Source: Caldovatus sediminis (lineage in GTDB: Bacteria > Pseudomonadota > Alphaproteobacteria > Acetobacterales > Acetobacteraceae). From it: a stretch of 64,000 nucleotides of DNA. This document shows, piece by piece, positions 43,728-52,913 of this stretch. The notes under the pieces were generated by a model. That model was not told the DNA's origin. It made no database searches and saw only the letters and a program-made list of their open reading frames with translations. The translations under genes were made by a program, and so were the position numbers. The stretch covers positions 62,001 through 126,000 of the forward strand of contig NZ_BMKS01000004.1 of NCBI RefSeq assembly GCF_014644455.1. Reading direction: 5' to 3'. Each line of letters opens with the position of its first letter. Position 1 is the stretch's first letter.

Positions 43728-44720
43728 TCAGGCGCGCAGCGAATCCCGCCAGGCGACGTAGCGCCGGATGCCCTCCGCGAGCGGGACGCGCGGCACCCAG
43801 CCGATCTCCCGCTCCGCCCTGGCGCGGCTGAAGCCGAGATGCGTGCCGCCGGCGGAGCGGACGGCGCGGCTGTCCTCCCGGTACTCGGGCTCGAGATGCG
43901 TCGCGCCGCAGGCCTCGAGCACCAGCCGCGCCACCTCCGCGAGCGTGGTGTCCACCCCGGTCGCGAGGTTCATCACCTGGCCGTGCGAGGCGCTGGTCAT
44001 CGCGGCGAGGCAGCCCGCGGCGACGTCGGAGACGTGGATGTAGTCGTGCACCTCGCGCCCGTCGCCGGGGATGACCGGGCGCTCGCCGCGGCGGACGCGC
44101 TCGTAGGTCTCGGCGATGAAGTTGGCGTTCACCGCCCGCGCGTGCTGGCGCTCGCCGTAGACCGAGGCGAAGCGCAGCGCGTTGAACTCGACGCCGTACT
44201 TCTGCTCGTAGAGCCGGCCGAGCGCCTCGCCGAACAGCTTGCTCACGCCATAGACCGCGCTGACGGGGGAGAGGCCGGCGACGACGGTGCCGGCCTCCTC
44301 GGTCAGCGTCTCCGCCTCGGCGTTGCCGTAGGCGGCGACGGAGGAGGCGAAGACCACGCGCCGGACCCGCGCGATCCGCGCCGCCTCCAGCGTGTGCAGC
44401 AGGCCCATGGTGTTGACGGCGACGCCGAGCGGCGGGTTCTGCGCCATCGGCAGGGTCAGGAAGCCGGCGAGGGCGAAGATCCCGTCCGCGCCCTGCGCCG
44501 CGTCGATCGCCTCGTTCAGCCGCAGCAGGTCGCCGCGGATCAGCCGCGCGCGCGGCTCGTCGGCGAGGTGCGCGATCGTCTCCGGCGTGCCGAGCGAGAA
44601 GTTGTCGAGCAGCCGGACCTCGCGCGCGCCGGCGGCGAGCAGCGCGTCGGCGAGGTGCGAGCCGATCAGGCTCGCGCCTCCGGTGATCAGCCAGGTCGCG
44701 CCCTTCGCCTCGATCGGCAT
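43728..44720 (-). CDS. NAD-dependent epimerase/dehydratase (extended SDR)
   Basis: 330-residue extended short-chain dehydrogenase: TWLITGGASLIGSHLADALL for NAD binding, SSVAAYG and the catalytic Tyr/Lys pair YGVSK, then VYGERQHARAVNANF and IPGDGREVHDYIHVSDVA. The pattern is UDP-glucose-epimerase-like, but context is a transport/catabolic block with no sugar genes, so the substrate may be a non-nucleotide. GGAGG lies 5 bases before the ATG at 44720. Confidence 0.87.
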   Translation of the reverse strand: MPIEAKGATWLITGGASLIGSHLADALLAAGAREVRLLDNFSLGTPETIAHLADEPRARLIRGDLLRLNEAIDAAQGADGIFALAGFLTLPMAQNPPLGVAVNTMGLLHTLEAARIARVRRVVFASSVAAYGNAEAETLTEEAGTVVAGLSPVSAVYGVSKLFGEALGRLYEQKYGVEFNALRFASVYGERQHARAVNANFIAETYERVRRGERPVIPGDGREVHDYIHVSDVAAGCLAAMTSASHGQVMNLATGVDTTLAEVARLVLEACGATHLEPEYREDSRAVRSAGGTHLGFSRARAEREIGWVPRVPLAEGIRRYVAWRDSLRA

Positions 44721-44837
44721 GCGATCCTCCGTGCTGCCTCTGGCGCCGCGTCCTGCGGGCGGCCGGGACCCTACCGGGCGCGGGCGCCAGGCGCAACGCG
44801 GCGGCGGGTGCCGGGTGACGGCGGGCGCGCGCCGCCT

Positions 44838-46808
44838 TCAGCGCAGCGGCCAGGGAAGGTCGTACAGCTCCTGCAACAGGCCGCCGGGGAAGATCAGGCT
44901 CAGCGCATGCGCGAGCAGCAGGATGGAGCCCGCCGCGGCGGCGGTCAGCACCGCCGTCTGCAGCCAGCCGCAGCGCGCGACGACGCGCAGGAAGCCGAGG
45001 AAGAAGGCGACCAGCGCGAGGAAGAAGCCGATCAGGGCGACTAGGCCGACGAAGCCGATGATCCAGAGCAGGAAGGGCCATGGCCCCCAGTCCCGCGCCT
45101 CCGCCTCGGAGTCGAAATTCGCCGTTCCCGCCGCCACCGGCCCGCGGAGCTGGGCGACGAGCACCGCCAGCGTGGCCAACGCGCCCACCGCCGCGACGCC
45201 GACCGGCATGATGAGGGCCAGGTAGGAGACGGCGAGACCCTGCTGCAGCGTGACGCCGAACAGGGCGAGGACGAACAGTGAGAACAGGATCTGCGGCCAG
45301 AGGCGGCGGGCGCGGGCCGTCTCCGCCTCGCCCTCCGTGTTGACGCCGCCGCCGCCGGGCCGGCGGCGGAAGCCGGCCCATACGGAGAGGAGCGTGACCG
45401 CCAGGATGACGAGGACGAGCGGCCGCGTCAGGAACGACCAGCCGTAGAACTGCACCGCCTGGTACAGGTAGCGCTCGGCCAGCAGAGCGAGCACGAAGCC
45501 GATCAGGAAGGCGGGACGCGACCAGCCGAACCGCCGGAGGAAGATGCCGATCAGGCCGATGGCCAGCAGGGCGAGGAGGTCGTTGAGGCTCCGCGTCGCC
45601 TGGAAGGCGGCGAAGAAGATCACCATGATCATGAACGGCGCCACGAGCGCGTAGCGGATCGCGGTGAGGCGCGCGATGCCGGGCGCGAGCGCGATGCAGA
45701 GCCCGGTGCCGACGACGTTCGCGAGCGCGAGCGACCAGATGACCGTATAGGTCACGCCGAGGTCGCGCTCCGCCATGGAAGGGCCCGGCTGCAGCCCGAG
45801 CAGCATCATGCCGGCCAGGAAGATCGCCATGGCGCCGGAGCCCGGGATGCCGAAGAGCAGCGTGGGCAGCAGCGCGCCGCCCTCCTTCGCGTTGTTCGCC
45901 GATTCGGGCGCGATGACGCCGCGGATGTCGCCCTTGCCGAAGCGCGCGTTGTCCCTGGTCGTCTGGACGACATGCCCGTACGCGATCCAGTCCACCACGC
46001 TGCCGCCGAGCCCGGGGATCGCGCCGACGATCGCGCCTAGCCCCGCGCAGCGCAGCGCGAGCCACTTGTTCCGCCAGGTGTCGGCCACCCCCTGCAGCCA
46101 GCCGCGGCCGAGCGCCGCCTGCCGCGCGATCGACGATCCGCCGCGCAGCAGGTCCAGGATCTCCGGCAGGGCGAAGATGCCGAGCGCGACGATGACGAGC
46201 GGCAGGCCGTCCATCAGGTAGAGCGAGCCGAAATCCATTCGGTACTCGGCCGTGGCCGGCGCCGAGCCGATCATGCCGAAGGCGAGGCCGAGGCACGCCG
46301 CGGCGATCCCCTTGGCGAGGTTGGCGCCGGAGAGGATGCCGACCATCGAGAGGCCGAACACGGTCAGCATGAACAGCTCGGCCGAGCCGAAGGCGAGGAT
46401 CAGCGGCCGGGCGATCAGCACGAAGCCGGTGAGCACCGCAGCGCCGAACAGCCCGCCGATGAGCGAGGCGAAGAAGGCGGCCGAGAGCGCGCGCGCCGCC
46501 TCGCCCTGCTTGGCGAGCGGGAAGCCGTCGAGGATCGTGGCCTGGGACGCGGACGAGCCCGGGATGCCCATCAGCACCGAGGTGAAGGTGTCCGAGGTGG
46601 GGATGATCGCGACCAGCCCGATCAGCATGGCCAGCGCCGATGTCTGGTCCATGCCGTAGATGAAGGGCAGCAGCAGCGACAGCCCGGCGATGCCGCCGAG
46701 TCCCGGCAGCACGCCGATCAGGAGCCCGAGGGCCACGCCGATGAGGAGGAAGGCGAAATGCCCCGGCGTCAGCAGGCTCAGGAGGGCGTCGAGAAGGGGG
46801 GCGATCAT
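44838..46808 (-). CDS. Tripartite tricarboxylate transporter permease, TctA-TctB fusion
   Basis: 656-residue membrane protein. Residues 1 to about 490 are TctA (LPGLGGIAGLSLLLPFIY, TSVLMGIPGSSASQATILDG, GAIVGAIPGLGGSVVDW, LLPTLLFGIPGSGAMAIFLAG). The last ~140 residues hold about four extra hydrophobic segments separated from TctA by a hydrophilic linker with GGGGVNTEGEAETARARR. That is the size and topology of TctB. Normal TctA has about 500 residues, so this appears to be a natural fusion. No separate TctB gene is nearby. The start is ATG at 46808 with a weak ribosome site. Confidence 0.88.
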   Translation of the reverse strand: MIAPLLDALLSLLTPGHFAFLLIGVALGLLIGVLPGLGGIAGLSLLLPFIYGMDQTSALAMLIGLVAIIPTSDTFTSVLMGIPGSSASQATILDGFPLAKQGEAARALSAAFFASLIGGLFGAAVLTGFVLIARPLILAFGSAELFMLTVFGLSMVGILSGANLAKGIAAACLGLAFGMIGSAPATAEYRMDFGSLYLMDGLPLVIVALGIFALPEILDLLRGGSSIARQAALGRGWLQGVADTWRNKWLALRCAGLGAIVGAIPGLGGSVVDWIAYGHVVQTTRDNARFGKGDIRGVIAPESANNAKEGGALLPTLLFGIPGSGAMAIFLAGMMLLGLQPGPSMAERDLGVTYTVIWSLALANVVGTGLCIALAPGIARLTAIRYALVAPFMIMVIFFAAFQATRSLNDLLALLAIGLIGIFLRRFGWSRPAFLIGFVLALLAERYLYQAVQFYGWSFLTRPLVLVILAVTLLSVWAGFRRRPGGGGVNTEGEAETARARRLWPQILFSLFVLALFGVTLQQGLAVSYLALIMPVGVAAVGALATLAVLVAQLRGPVAAGTANFDSEAEARDWGPWPFLLWIIGFVGLVALIGFFLALVAFFLGFLRVVARCGWLQTAVLTAAAAGSILLLAHALSLIFPGGLLQELYDLPWPLR

Positions 46809-47364
46809 GCCGCGGCGGGCCTTCGGAGCGGGGCGACGGAGGGCGCGCGGAGCAGCGGCGCCGGACGGACTTTCGCCGCGTCGCGCCAGGCGCCGGAAGG
46901 CCGATGCCTGCCGGACACGGTCGGTCGCGTCTCGTCCACGGTTCCGTCCTCCCGGCGGGAGAGCCCGCGCATCCGCCGGCGGCGCGGCACGCCAAGCCTG
47001 GGCTGCGGTTGCCGGTTCCCGTCGTCCGCCCCGATTCGGCCGCTCCCCGCCGGAGCGGCTTGCCGGGCGCACGTGCCTTGGTCAAGGGCGGTCTTTCGCG
47101 TGCCGCGCAGGGCCCCGTTCCGGTCCGGATCGCGCCGGCCTGCGGTTGGTCCGGACGGCGGGTGGAAGCGGCGCGGGCGGGAGGCGTCCCGGAGCGGATC
47201 GTGGACCGCCGGAAACGGCCGGGAGCGCGGATCCGCTCGACAGGCAGCGCGCGGGGCCGTCGCCGCGCGCGGCCGACGGGGCGGCGGCGGGCCGAGCGGA
47301 GCCGAGGATCGGGCCGCGCCACGAGGCGCGCCGCGCCGACAGCGCCGGCGCGGCGCGTGCGCGC
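46809..47364. other. Intergenic region between Bug gene and TctA-TctB gene
   Basis: 556 bases. Open frames on both strands are Arg/Ala/Pro-rich with no domain. The distance suggests that the permease has its own promoter or a long leader. I found no convincing hairpin, hexamer pair or RNA motif. Confidence 0.5.
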
Positions 47365-48480
47365 TCACAGGCGATGGTTGAAGCGGCGCAGGAGCCAGTC
47401 GCGCACCCAGCCGCGGGTCTCGTCGCTCATGGTCGTGGCCGCGGCGTAGGCGCGGTCGCAGGCCTCGCCGGTCACCTCGTTGTACTCGCCGATCACCGAG
47501 ACCCGCTTTTCCAGGTACTCGGGGTCGGAGAGCGTCCGGGCGAAGGCGCCGCGGTAGGCGTCGAGGATCGCGGCCGGCGTCTCCTTCGGCAGCACGACGA
47601 ACTTCTGCGCCGCGAAGCCGGCGACGAACAGGGTCCGCCAGGCCTCCCAGGCCGGACCGGAGGGCGGGGCGCCGAGCGCGGCGGTGGCGAACTCGGCGAA
47701 GTGCGGCAGGTCCGGGAAGTTCGGATCGCGCACCAGCTCGCCCTGCGCGTTCAGCGCGCCCCAGGACCACAGCGGAACGGCCTTGCCCTCGCGCACCAGC
47801 GGCATGACCTGGGCGTTGAAGGCGGAGGTGGTCTGGTAGTCGACCGGCGTCTCGCCGCGCTCGAAGGCCAGCCGGCCGGCCCCGCGCCCCTGCATGCCGA
47901 AGACGATCTGCACGTCGAGGCCCAGGATCTCGAAGGCCAGCGCGGGGACGATGTCGAGCGAGGTCGGCCCCTGGCTGCCGTACTTCAGCCCCTGCGCCGC
48001 CTTGAACTTCGCGAAGTCGGCCACGCCGCGCACGCCGAGCTCCGGCCGCACGTAGAAGACGCCGCCGGTCGGGCCCGCCAGCACCGGCGCCCAGGCCTTG
48101 TAGTCGTAGCGCACGCGCGGATCGCCGAGCAGGTAGGGGAACTGGATCGAGCCGGTGGTGCCGAGGATCATCAGCCCGTCCGGCCGCGCCCGGGCGGCGA
48201 ACTGGTTGGTGCCGTTGATGCCGCCGCCGCCGGTGATGTTGCGGACGACGACGGTCGGCTGGCCGGGCAGGTGCCTGCTCAGGAAGGGCTGGTGGAAGCG
48301 CGCCCAGGTGTCCGACCCGCCGCCGACGGCGAGCGGGATGATGAACTCGATGGTCTTCCCGGCGAAGTCCTGCGCCTGCGCGGCGCGGCCCGGCAGCGCG
48401 CCCGCGGCGGCAAGCCCGGCGGCACCCAGCCGCAACAGGTCGCGGCGGCCAGGCCGCCCCAGGGACAGGATGGTGGTCAT
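47365..48480 (-). CDS. Tripartite tricarboxylate transporter substrate-binding protein (Bug family)
   Basis: 371-residue Bug protein, longer than usual (320-335). Signal peptide with twin-Arg-like start (GRPGRRDLLRLGAAGLAAAG... to about AQAQ). Then TIEFIIPLAVGGGSDTWAR, VVVRNITGGGGINGTNQF and LKYGSQGPTSLDIV. It lies 79 bases downstream of the dehalogenase-like gene and upstream of the TctA-TctB gene, so it probably supplies that permease. Confidence 0.88.
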   Translation of the reverse strand: MTTILSLGRPGRRDLLRLGAAGLAAAGALPGRAAQAQDFAGKTIEFIIPLAVGGGSDTWARFHQPFLSRHLPGQPTVVVRNITGGGGINGTNQFAARARPDGLMILGTTGSIQFPYLLGDPRVRYDYKAWAPVLAGPTGGVFYVRPELGVRGVADFAKFKAAQGLKYGSQGPTSLDIVPALAFEILGLDVQIVFGMQGRGAGRLAFERGETPVDYQTTSAFNAQVMPLVREGKAVPLWSWGALNAQGELVRDPNFPDLPHFAEFATAALGAPPSGPAWEAWRTLFVAGFAAQKFVVLPKETPAAILDAYRGAFARTLSDPEYLEKRVSVIGEYNEVTGEACDRAYAAATTMSDETRGWVRDWLLRRFNHRL

Positions 48481-48559
48481 GAGCGCTTCTCCCGCTTGTC
48501 GGTGTCTCTGCCGTGGCGCCGGCCCGGGCCGCTCCGCTCCGGCCGATCCGCCGGCCACA

Positions 48560-49453
48560 TTAACGGCCGGCCGGCGCCGCGCCAAAGAACCCGAGGAACC
48601 GGGCGAGCGTCTCCTCGGGTGCGTGCTCGGGCACGTAGTGGCCGCAGTCGAGCGGCCCGCCCGTGACGTCCTCGGCGTAGTCGCGCCAGACGGCGAGAAC
48701 GTCGCCATAGACCCGCCCCGTGTGGCTCTCGGCGCCCCACAGGACCAGGGTCGGGCAGGCGACGCGGCGGCCCCAGTCCGCCTCGTCCATCGCCCGGTCG
48801 AGCGTCGCCGCGGCGCGGTAGTCGGCGCAGGAGGCGCGGATGGTCTTGGGGGTGAAGCAGCGCACGTACTCGGCGAAGGCTTCCGGCGCGAAGATCGAGA
48901 TGCCCACGCCGGGCCGGCCGATCTTGCGCTCCATGAACCAGTCGGGCGGCACCGACTCCATCATCCGCTCCGGCAGGTCGTTGCCCTGGGGCATGAACAG
49001 CCAGTGCCAGGAGCCGAGCGCCCACTCCGCGGAGGCGTTCCGCCAGATGTGCCGGTTCGGCAGGATGTCGAGCAGGGCGAGCCGCTCCACCCGCTCCGGA
49101 TGGTCGAGCGCCATGCGGTGCGCGGTGCGCGCGCCGCGGTCGTGGCCCGCGACCATGAACCGCTCGTGGCCGAGGGCGCGCATCACCTCCACCTGGTCCT
49201 GGGCCATGGCGCGGAAGGTGTAGTTCGCCGTGTCCCTGGGATCGGGGCCGACGCTGTCGCCGTAGCCGCGCAGGTCGGCCGCGACGACGTGGAAGCGCTC
49301 CGCGAGCCGCCCGGCGATGCGATGCCAGGCGACGTGGGTCTGCGGATTGCCGTGCAGCAGCAGGAGCGGCGGCCCGTTGCCGCCGTGGCGCAGATGGATG
49401 CGCGCGGCGCCGCCGGCGGTCGCGATCTCCGTTCGCTCGAAGCCCTCGAACAT
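48560..49453 (-). CDS. Fluoroacetate dehalogenase-like alpha/beta hydrolase
   Basis: 297-residue alpha/beta-hydrolase. The residue set known from the Rhodopseudomonas fluoroacetate dehalogenase is present: nucleophile Asp105 with Arg106 and Arg109 in GHDRGART (D110/R111/R114 there), the acid Asp129 in LLDILP, the halide site His150-Trp151 in SWHWLFM (H155/W156) and Tyr212 in CADYRA (Y219), and the base His272 (GHYVPEH; H280). These enzymes hydrolyse the C-F bond of fluoroacetate to glycolate. Some homologues with this set work on chloro- or bromoacetate. GGAGG precedes the ATG. Divergent from a Bug gene. Glycolate would feed GlcDEF (24.7-30.0 kb). Confidence 0.88.
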   Translation of the reverse strand: MFEGFERTEIATAGGAARIHLRHGGNGPPLLLLHGNPQTHVAWHRIAGRLAERFHVVAADLRGYGDSVGPDPRDTANYTFRAMAQDQVEVMRALGHERFMVAGHDRGARTAHRMALDHPERVERLALLDILPNRHIWRNASAEWALGSWHWLFMPQGNDLPERMMESVPPDWFMERKIGRPGVGISIFAPEAFAEYVRCFTPKTIRASCADYRAAATLDRAMDEADWGRRVACPTLVLWGAESHTGRVYGDVLAVWRDYAEDVTGGPLDCGHYVPEHAPEETLARFLGFFGAAPAGR

Positions 49454-49747
49454 CGTCCGTTCCCTCCGCCGCGCCCGGCATTCCCGGCCCCGAGGCGGCG
49501 CGTGCTCCTCAGGCTCGGCCGCCGGCGCCTTCGCGTCCCGGCCCGGGAAGCCTAGCACCGCCCGTGGCCGGCGGCGCGGCCGCGGACGCGCCGGGCGAGG
49601 CGGGGAGGGACGTCGCGGGACGCACCGCCTCGGTGGGGGGAGGCCGTGCGCCGCGCCCGCCCGCCTGCCCCGTCGAGGGTGGCGGGATCCGGCCCTCGCC
49701 GGTAGTCTCTCGCGAAGAACGGACTTCACCTGGGAGGGGATCGTCCC

Positions 49748-50743
49748 ATGCTCGGACGTCGTGCTTTCTCGCTCGCTGCCGCCCTGGCGCCGCTCGCCGC
49801 GAGCGGGCTCGCCGCGCCGCGCCCCGCCGGCGCCCAGGCGGCGGCCTGGCCGAGCCGGCCGCTCCGCATGGTGATCCCCTGGCCGCCGGGGCAGGCGACG
49901 GACCTGATCGGGCGGGTCGTCGCGCAGTTCCTGACGAACGCCCTCGGCCAGACCGTGGTGCCGGAGAACCGGCCCGGCGCCGGCGGGCAGATCGGCACGG
50001 ACGCGGTGGCAAAGGCGGCGCCGGATGGGCACACCCTGCTCGCCGCCTCGATCGGGCCGATCACCTTCCAGCCGCTGGTGCAGCGCACGCCCTACAACGT
50101 CGAGCGCGACTTCGCCCCGGTCGCGAGCTTCGGCGCGGCGCCCTACATGCTGCTGGTGCGCCCGAGCTTCCCGGCGACGGATGCGCGGTCCTTCGTGGCG
50201 CATGTGAAGGCCAACCCGGGCAAGTACAGCTACGCCTCCTCCGGCATCGGCGGGGCGCAGCACATGGTGACCGCGCTGTTCAACGCCCGGGCGGGTCTCG
50301 ATGCGCTGCACGTGCCGTTCCAGGGCAGCGGCCCGGCGATGGCCGCCTTCCTTGGCGGGCAGGTGGACTACGCGATCGAGACCCCGGCCGGCGCCGGCGC
50401 GCTGGTGCGCCAGGGGCAGCTGCGCCCGCTCGGCCAGACCCTCGGGCGTCCGAGCGCGCTGCTGCCCGGCATTCCGCCGCTCGCCGAGGCGGCCGACCTG
50501 CCCGGCTACGACATCGGCGGCTGGAACGGGCTGATGGTGCCCGCGGGCACGCCGCAGCCGATCATCGACCGCCTGCTCGCCGAGGTGGAAAAGGGCCTCG
50601 CGACGCCGGAGGTGACGGAGCGCTTCGCCGCCATCGGCTTCGAGGTGTCACCGCGCGGTCCGGACGGCTTCCGGGCCATGCTGCGCGAGCTTCGGGAGAC
50701 GTTCGGCCCGCTGATCCGCCAGCTCGGCATCCGCGCCGAGTGA
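49748..50743 (+). CDS. Tripartite tricarboxylate transporter substrate-binding protein (Bug family)
   Basis: 331-residue Bug protein with signal peptide (MLGRRAFSLAAALAPLAAS... to about AGAQ) and signatures RMVIPWPPGQATDLIGR, VPENRPGAGGQIGTDAV, YSYASSGIGGAQHM and LHVPFQGSGPAMA. GGGAGGGG precedes the ATG at 49748. Divergent from the dehalogenase-like gene and 50 bases before the sirtuin gene. Confidence 0.9.
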   Translation: MLGRRAFSLAAALAPLAASGLAAPRPAGAQAAAWPSRPLRMVIPWPPGQATDLIGRVVAQFLTNALGQTVVPENRPGAGGQIGTDAVAKAAPDGHTLLAASIGPITFQPLVQRTPYNVERDFAPVASFGAAPYMLLVRPSFPATDARSFVAHVKANPGKYSYASSGIGGAQHMVTALFNARAGLDALHVPFQGSGPAMAAFLGGQVDYAIETPAGAGALVRQGQLRPLGQTLGRPSALLPGIPPLAEAADLPGYDIGGWNGLMVPAGTPQPIIDRLLAEVEKGLATPEVTERFAAIGFEVSPRGPDGFRAMLRELRETFGPLIRQLGIRAE

Positions 50744-50793
50744 GGCGCCGCGGCCTGCCGCCCCCGACGATGGAGGAGGAGGAAGGGCGCGTG

Positions 50794-51552
50794 ATGCCCA
50801 CCGCCGACCCGGGGATCGCCGCACTGCGCGAGATGATCGCCGCCGCGCGCCGCGCCGTGGTGTTCACCGGCGCCGGCATCAGCACGGAGTCCGGCATCCC
50901 CGACTTCCGCAGCCCGACCGGCATCTGGACGCAGATGCGGCCGATCTACTTCCAGGAGTTCGTCGGTTCGCCGGAGATGCGGCGCGAGGCCTGGCGCCGG
51001 AAATTCGCCTCCGACCCGGTGCTGCGCGCCGCCCGGCCGAACCGCGGCCACCGCGCCGTGGCGCGGCTGGTGAGCATGGGCAAGGCGAGCGCCGTCATCA
51101 CCCAGAACATAGACGGGCTGCACCAGGCCTCCGGCGTGCCGGCGGACAAGGTGATCGAGCTGCACGGCAACTCCACCTACGCGCACTGCCTGGAGTGCGG
51201 CGAGCGGTACGAACTCGACGCGCTGCGCGAGGCCTTCGAGCGCGACGGCGACGTGCCGGACTGCGGGGCCTGCGGCGGGCTCGTGAAGACGGCGACCGTC
51301 AGCTTCGGGCAGGCGATGCCGGAGGCGGCGATGATCCGGGCGGAGGCCGAGACGCGGGCCTGCGACCTGTTCCTCGTGCTGGGCTCCTCGCTGGTCGTCT
51401 ATCCGGCGGCGGGCTTTCCGGAGATGGCCAAGCGGAACGGCGCGCGGCTGGTGATCGTGAACAACGAGGAGACGCCGCTCGACGACATCGCCGACCTCGT
51501 GATCCACCGCGGGATCGGCGAGGTCATGGGCACCGTCGTCGGCAACAACTGA
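50794..51552 (+). CDS. NAD-dependent protein deacylase (Sir2 family)
   Basis: 252-residue sirtuin. NAD pocket GAGISTESGIPDFRSPTGIW (residues 26-45), TQNIDGLHQ, and catalytic His124 in ELHGN. Zinc ligands Cys132/Cys135 and Cys157/Cys160. The Tyr/Arg pair typical of the desuccinylase class is not evident, which favours a deacetylase. AGGAAGG precedes the ATG at 50794; the GTG at 50791 and ATG at 50770 are alternatives. Probably co-transcribed with the Bug gene. Confidence 0.92.
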   Translation: MPTADPGIAALREMIAAARRAVVFTGAGISTESGIPDFRSPTGIWTQMRPIYFQEFVGSPEMRREAWRRKFASDPVLRAARPNRGHRAVARLVSMGKASAVITQNIDGLHQASGVPADKVIELHGNSTYAHCLECGERYELDALREAFERDGDVPDCGACGGLVKTATVSFGQAMPEAAMIRAEAETRACDLFLVLGSSLVVYPAAGFPEMAKRNGARLVIVNNEETPLDDIADLVIHRGIGEVMGTVVGNN

Positions 51553-51900
51553 TACCGGCCATCGGCAAGGCGTCTCGCAGAGGTCGCGGCGGGCCAGGCC
51601 GTTCTCCAGCCGTCACCGAGACGCCGCCGGCCGGCGCGCGGGCGCCGCCTGTCGCCAGGGCGTCCGGGGCGTCCATCCAGGGCCGGGACCGCAGCCGGCC
51701 CCCTTCGTGCTGCGGCCGTCGGCCGGCGGCGACAGCGTGGCGGGAGGAGGGATGGCGTCCCGCCGGGAGGCTGCCGTCGCCTCCCCGCGGTCCGCGGCAG
51801 GGTTCCTCGATCCTGCGGGCGCGTTCAGGCCGCAGGCGGGCCCGGAACGCTTCTCGCGCCGGGCCGAGGTTGCGACGCGCCGATGCGGCCGGGACAGGAA
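51553..51900. other. Intergenic region between sirtuin gene and tRNA-Val
   Basis: 348 bases with no gene that I can support. Open frames on both strands lack ribosome sites and recognisable domains. Confidence 0.5.
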
Positions 51901-51975
51901 TGGTGGGCGCGGCAGGGATTGAACCTGCGACCCCCCGCGTGTGAAGCGGATGCTCTCCCGCTGAGCTACGCGCCC
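51901..51975 (-). tRNA. tRNA-Val (anticodon CAC)
   Basis: 75 bases including an encoded CCA. The 5' acceptor arm GGGCGCG pairs with CGCGCCC. The D-arm GCTC...GAGC, anticodon stem CCGC/GCGG around loop TTCACAC (CAC = Val), and T-arm GCAGGTTCAATCCCTGC are all complete. It has its own promoter 12 bases upstream. Confidence 0.95.
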
Positions 51976-51987
51976 GAGGGACCGCAC

Positions 51988-52015
51988 GGATAGGTGTGCG
52001 CACGGGCCAAGTCAA
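51988..52015 (-). promoter_or_regulatory. tRNA-Val promoter
   Basis: On the minus strand TTGACT (52015-52010) and CTATCC (51993-51988), 16 bases apart, end 12 bases before the mature tRNA 5' end. This is a strong sigma-70-type match for this genome. Confidence 0.65.
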
Positions 52016-52136
52016 GCCGCAGGGGCTGCCGGCGCCGGTGCTCGCGCCGCGTTGCGCTTGACTCCGGCGCCGCGCTCCCGCCCGATGGGCGCGCATGGCC
52101 TGGCGCCGCCCTTTCCCCGCTGCCGCCGCCGGCGCG

Positions 52137-52913
52137 ATGCGCGCCCTCCTCGCGTCGTCGGCCGCGCTGCTCGCCCTGGGCGCGACGGCGAGCGCCGAGG
52201 CGGTCTTTCCGGCCCAGTACCGCGTGTTCGCCGCAGGCATGCCGGTCCTCGACATCGAGGCGCGGGTCGAGCTGGGGGCCGAGACCTACCGCCTCAGCGC
52301 CCGCATGCGCACGCGCGGCCTTGTCGCCCTCGCCGCGCCGGGCGAGCATGTCAGCGAGGCGACGGGCCGGCTGCGCGGCACCGAGGCGCTGCCCTGGCGC
52401 TACCTCTCCGAGGGGATCTGGCGTGGCCGGCCACGGCGCCTCGCGCTCGACTGGCACGGCGTCGAGCCGGTTCTGCGCCTGCATGATCCGCCCGGGCCGG
52501 GCGAGCACGAGCCGGTGCCCGCGGAACTGCGCCGCGGCACGCTCGACGCGCTCTCGGCGCTGGTGCGGCTGGCGCGGGTCGTCGCCGCCACCGGGCGTTG
52601 CGAGGCGGCGGCAGCGGTCTATGACGGGCGCCGGCGCATGGACTACGTGCTGCACACCGCCGGGCGCGACGTGCTGCCGCCCTGGCGCGACGCGTGGGCA
52701 GGGGAGGCGCTGCGCTGCGGCTTCGAGGGCCGCCAGGTCGCGGGCTTCCGCCGCGATCGGGACGCCGGCGAACAGGCCCGGCCGCAGCGCGGCGAGGCGT
52801 GGGTGGCGCCGCTCGTCCCCGGCGGCCCGCATGTGCCGGTGCGGCTCTCGTTGCCGACGCCCTGGCTCGGCACCGTCGAGGCCTATCTCGTCGCCGGCGC
52901 GCCGCCGCGCTGA
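52137..52913 (+). CDS. DUF3108 family exported protein
   Basis: 258 residues. N-terminal signal peptide (MRALLASSAALLALGATASAEA) then YRVFAAGMPVLDIEARVEL and a beta-rich body with LRTRGL-like repeats typical of DUF3108 outer-layer proteins of unknown function. An upstream ATG (52095) would add 14 residues ahead of the signal. No strong ribosome site discriminates. The 3' end overlaps the convergent HAD gene by 31 bases. Confidence 0.75.
   Translation: MRALLASSAALLALGATASAEAVFPAQYRVFAAGMPVLDIEARVELGAETYRLSARMRTRGLVALAAPGEHVSEATGRLRGTEALPWRYLSEGIWRGRPRRLALDWHGVEPVLRLHDPPGPGEHEPVPAELRRGTLDALSALVRLARVVAATGRCEAAAAVYDGRRRMDYVLHTAGRDVLPPWRDAWAGEALRCGFEGRQVAGFRRDRDAGEQARPQRGEAWVAPLVPGGPHVPVRLSLPTPWLGTVEAYLVAGAPPR

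Noticed and set aside
46758-47449. Overlapping frames of 181-207 codons in the gap between Bug and TctA-TctB genes
   Set aside because: Composition is Arg/Pro/Ala-rich in all of them, with no motif; typical of non-coding high-GC DNA.
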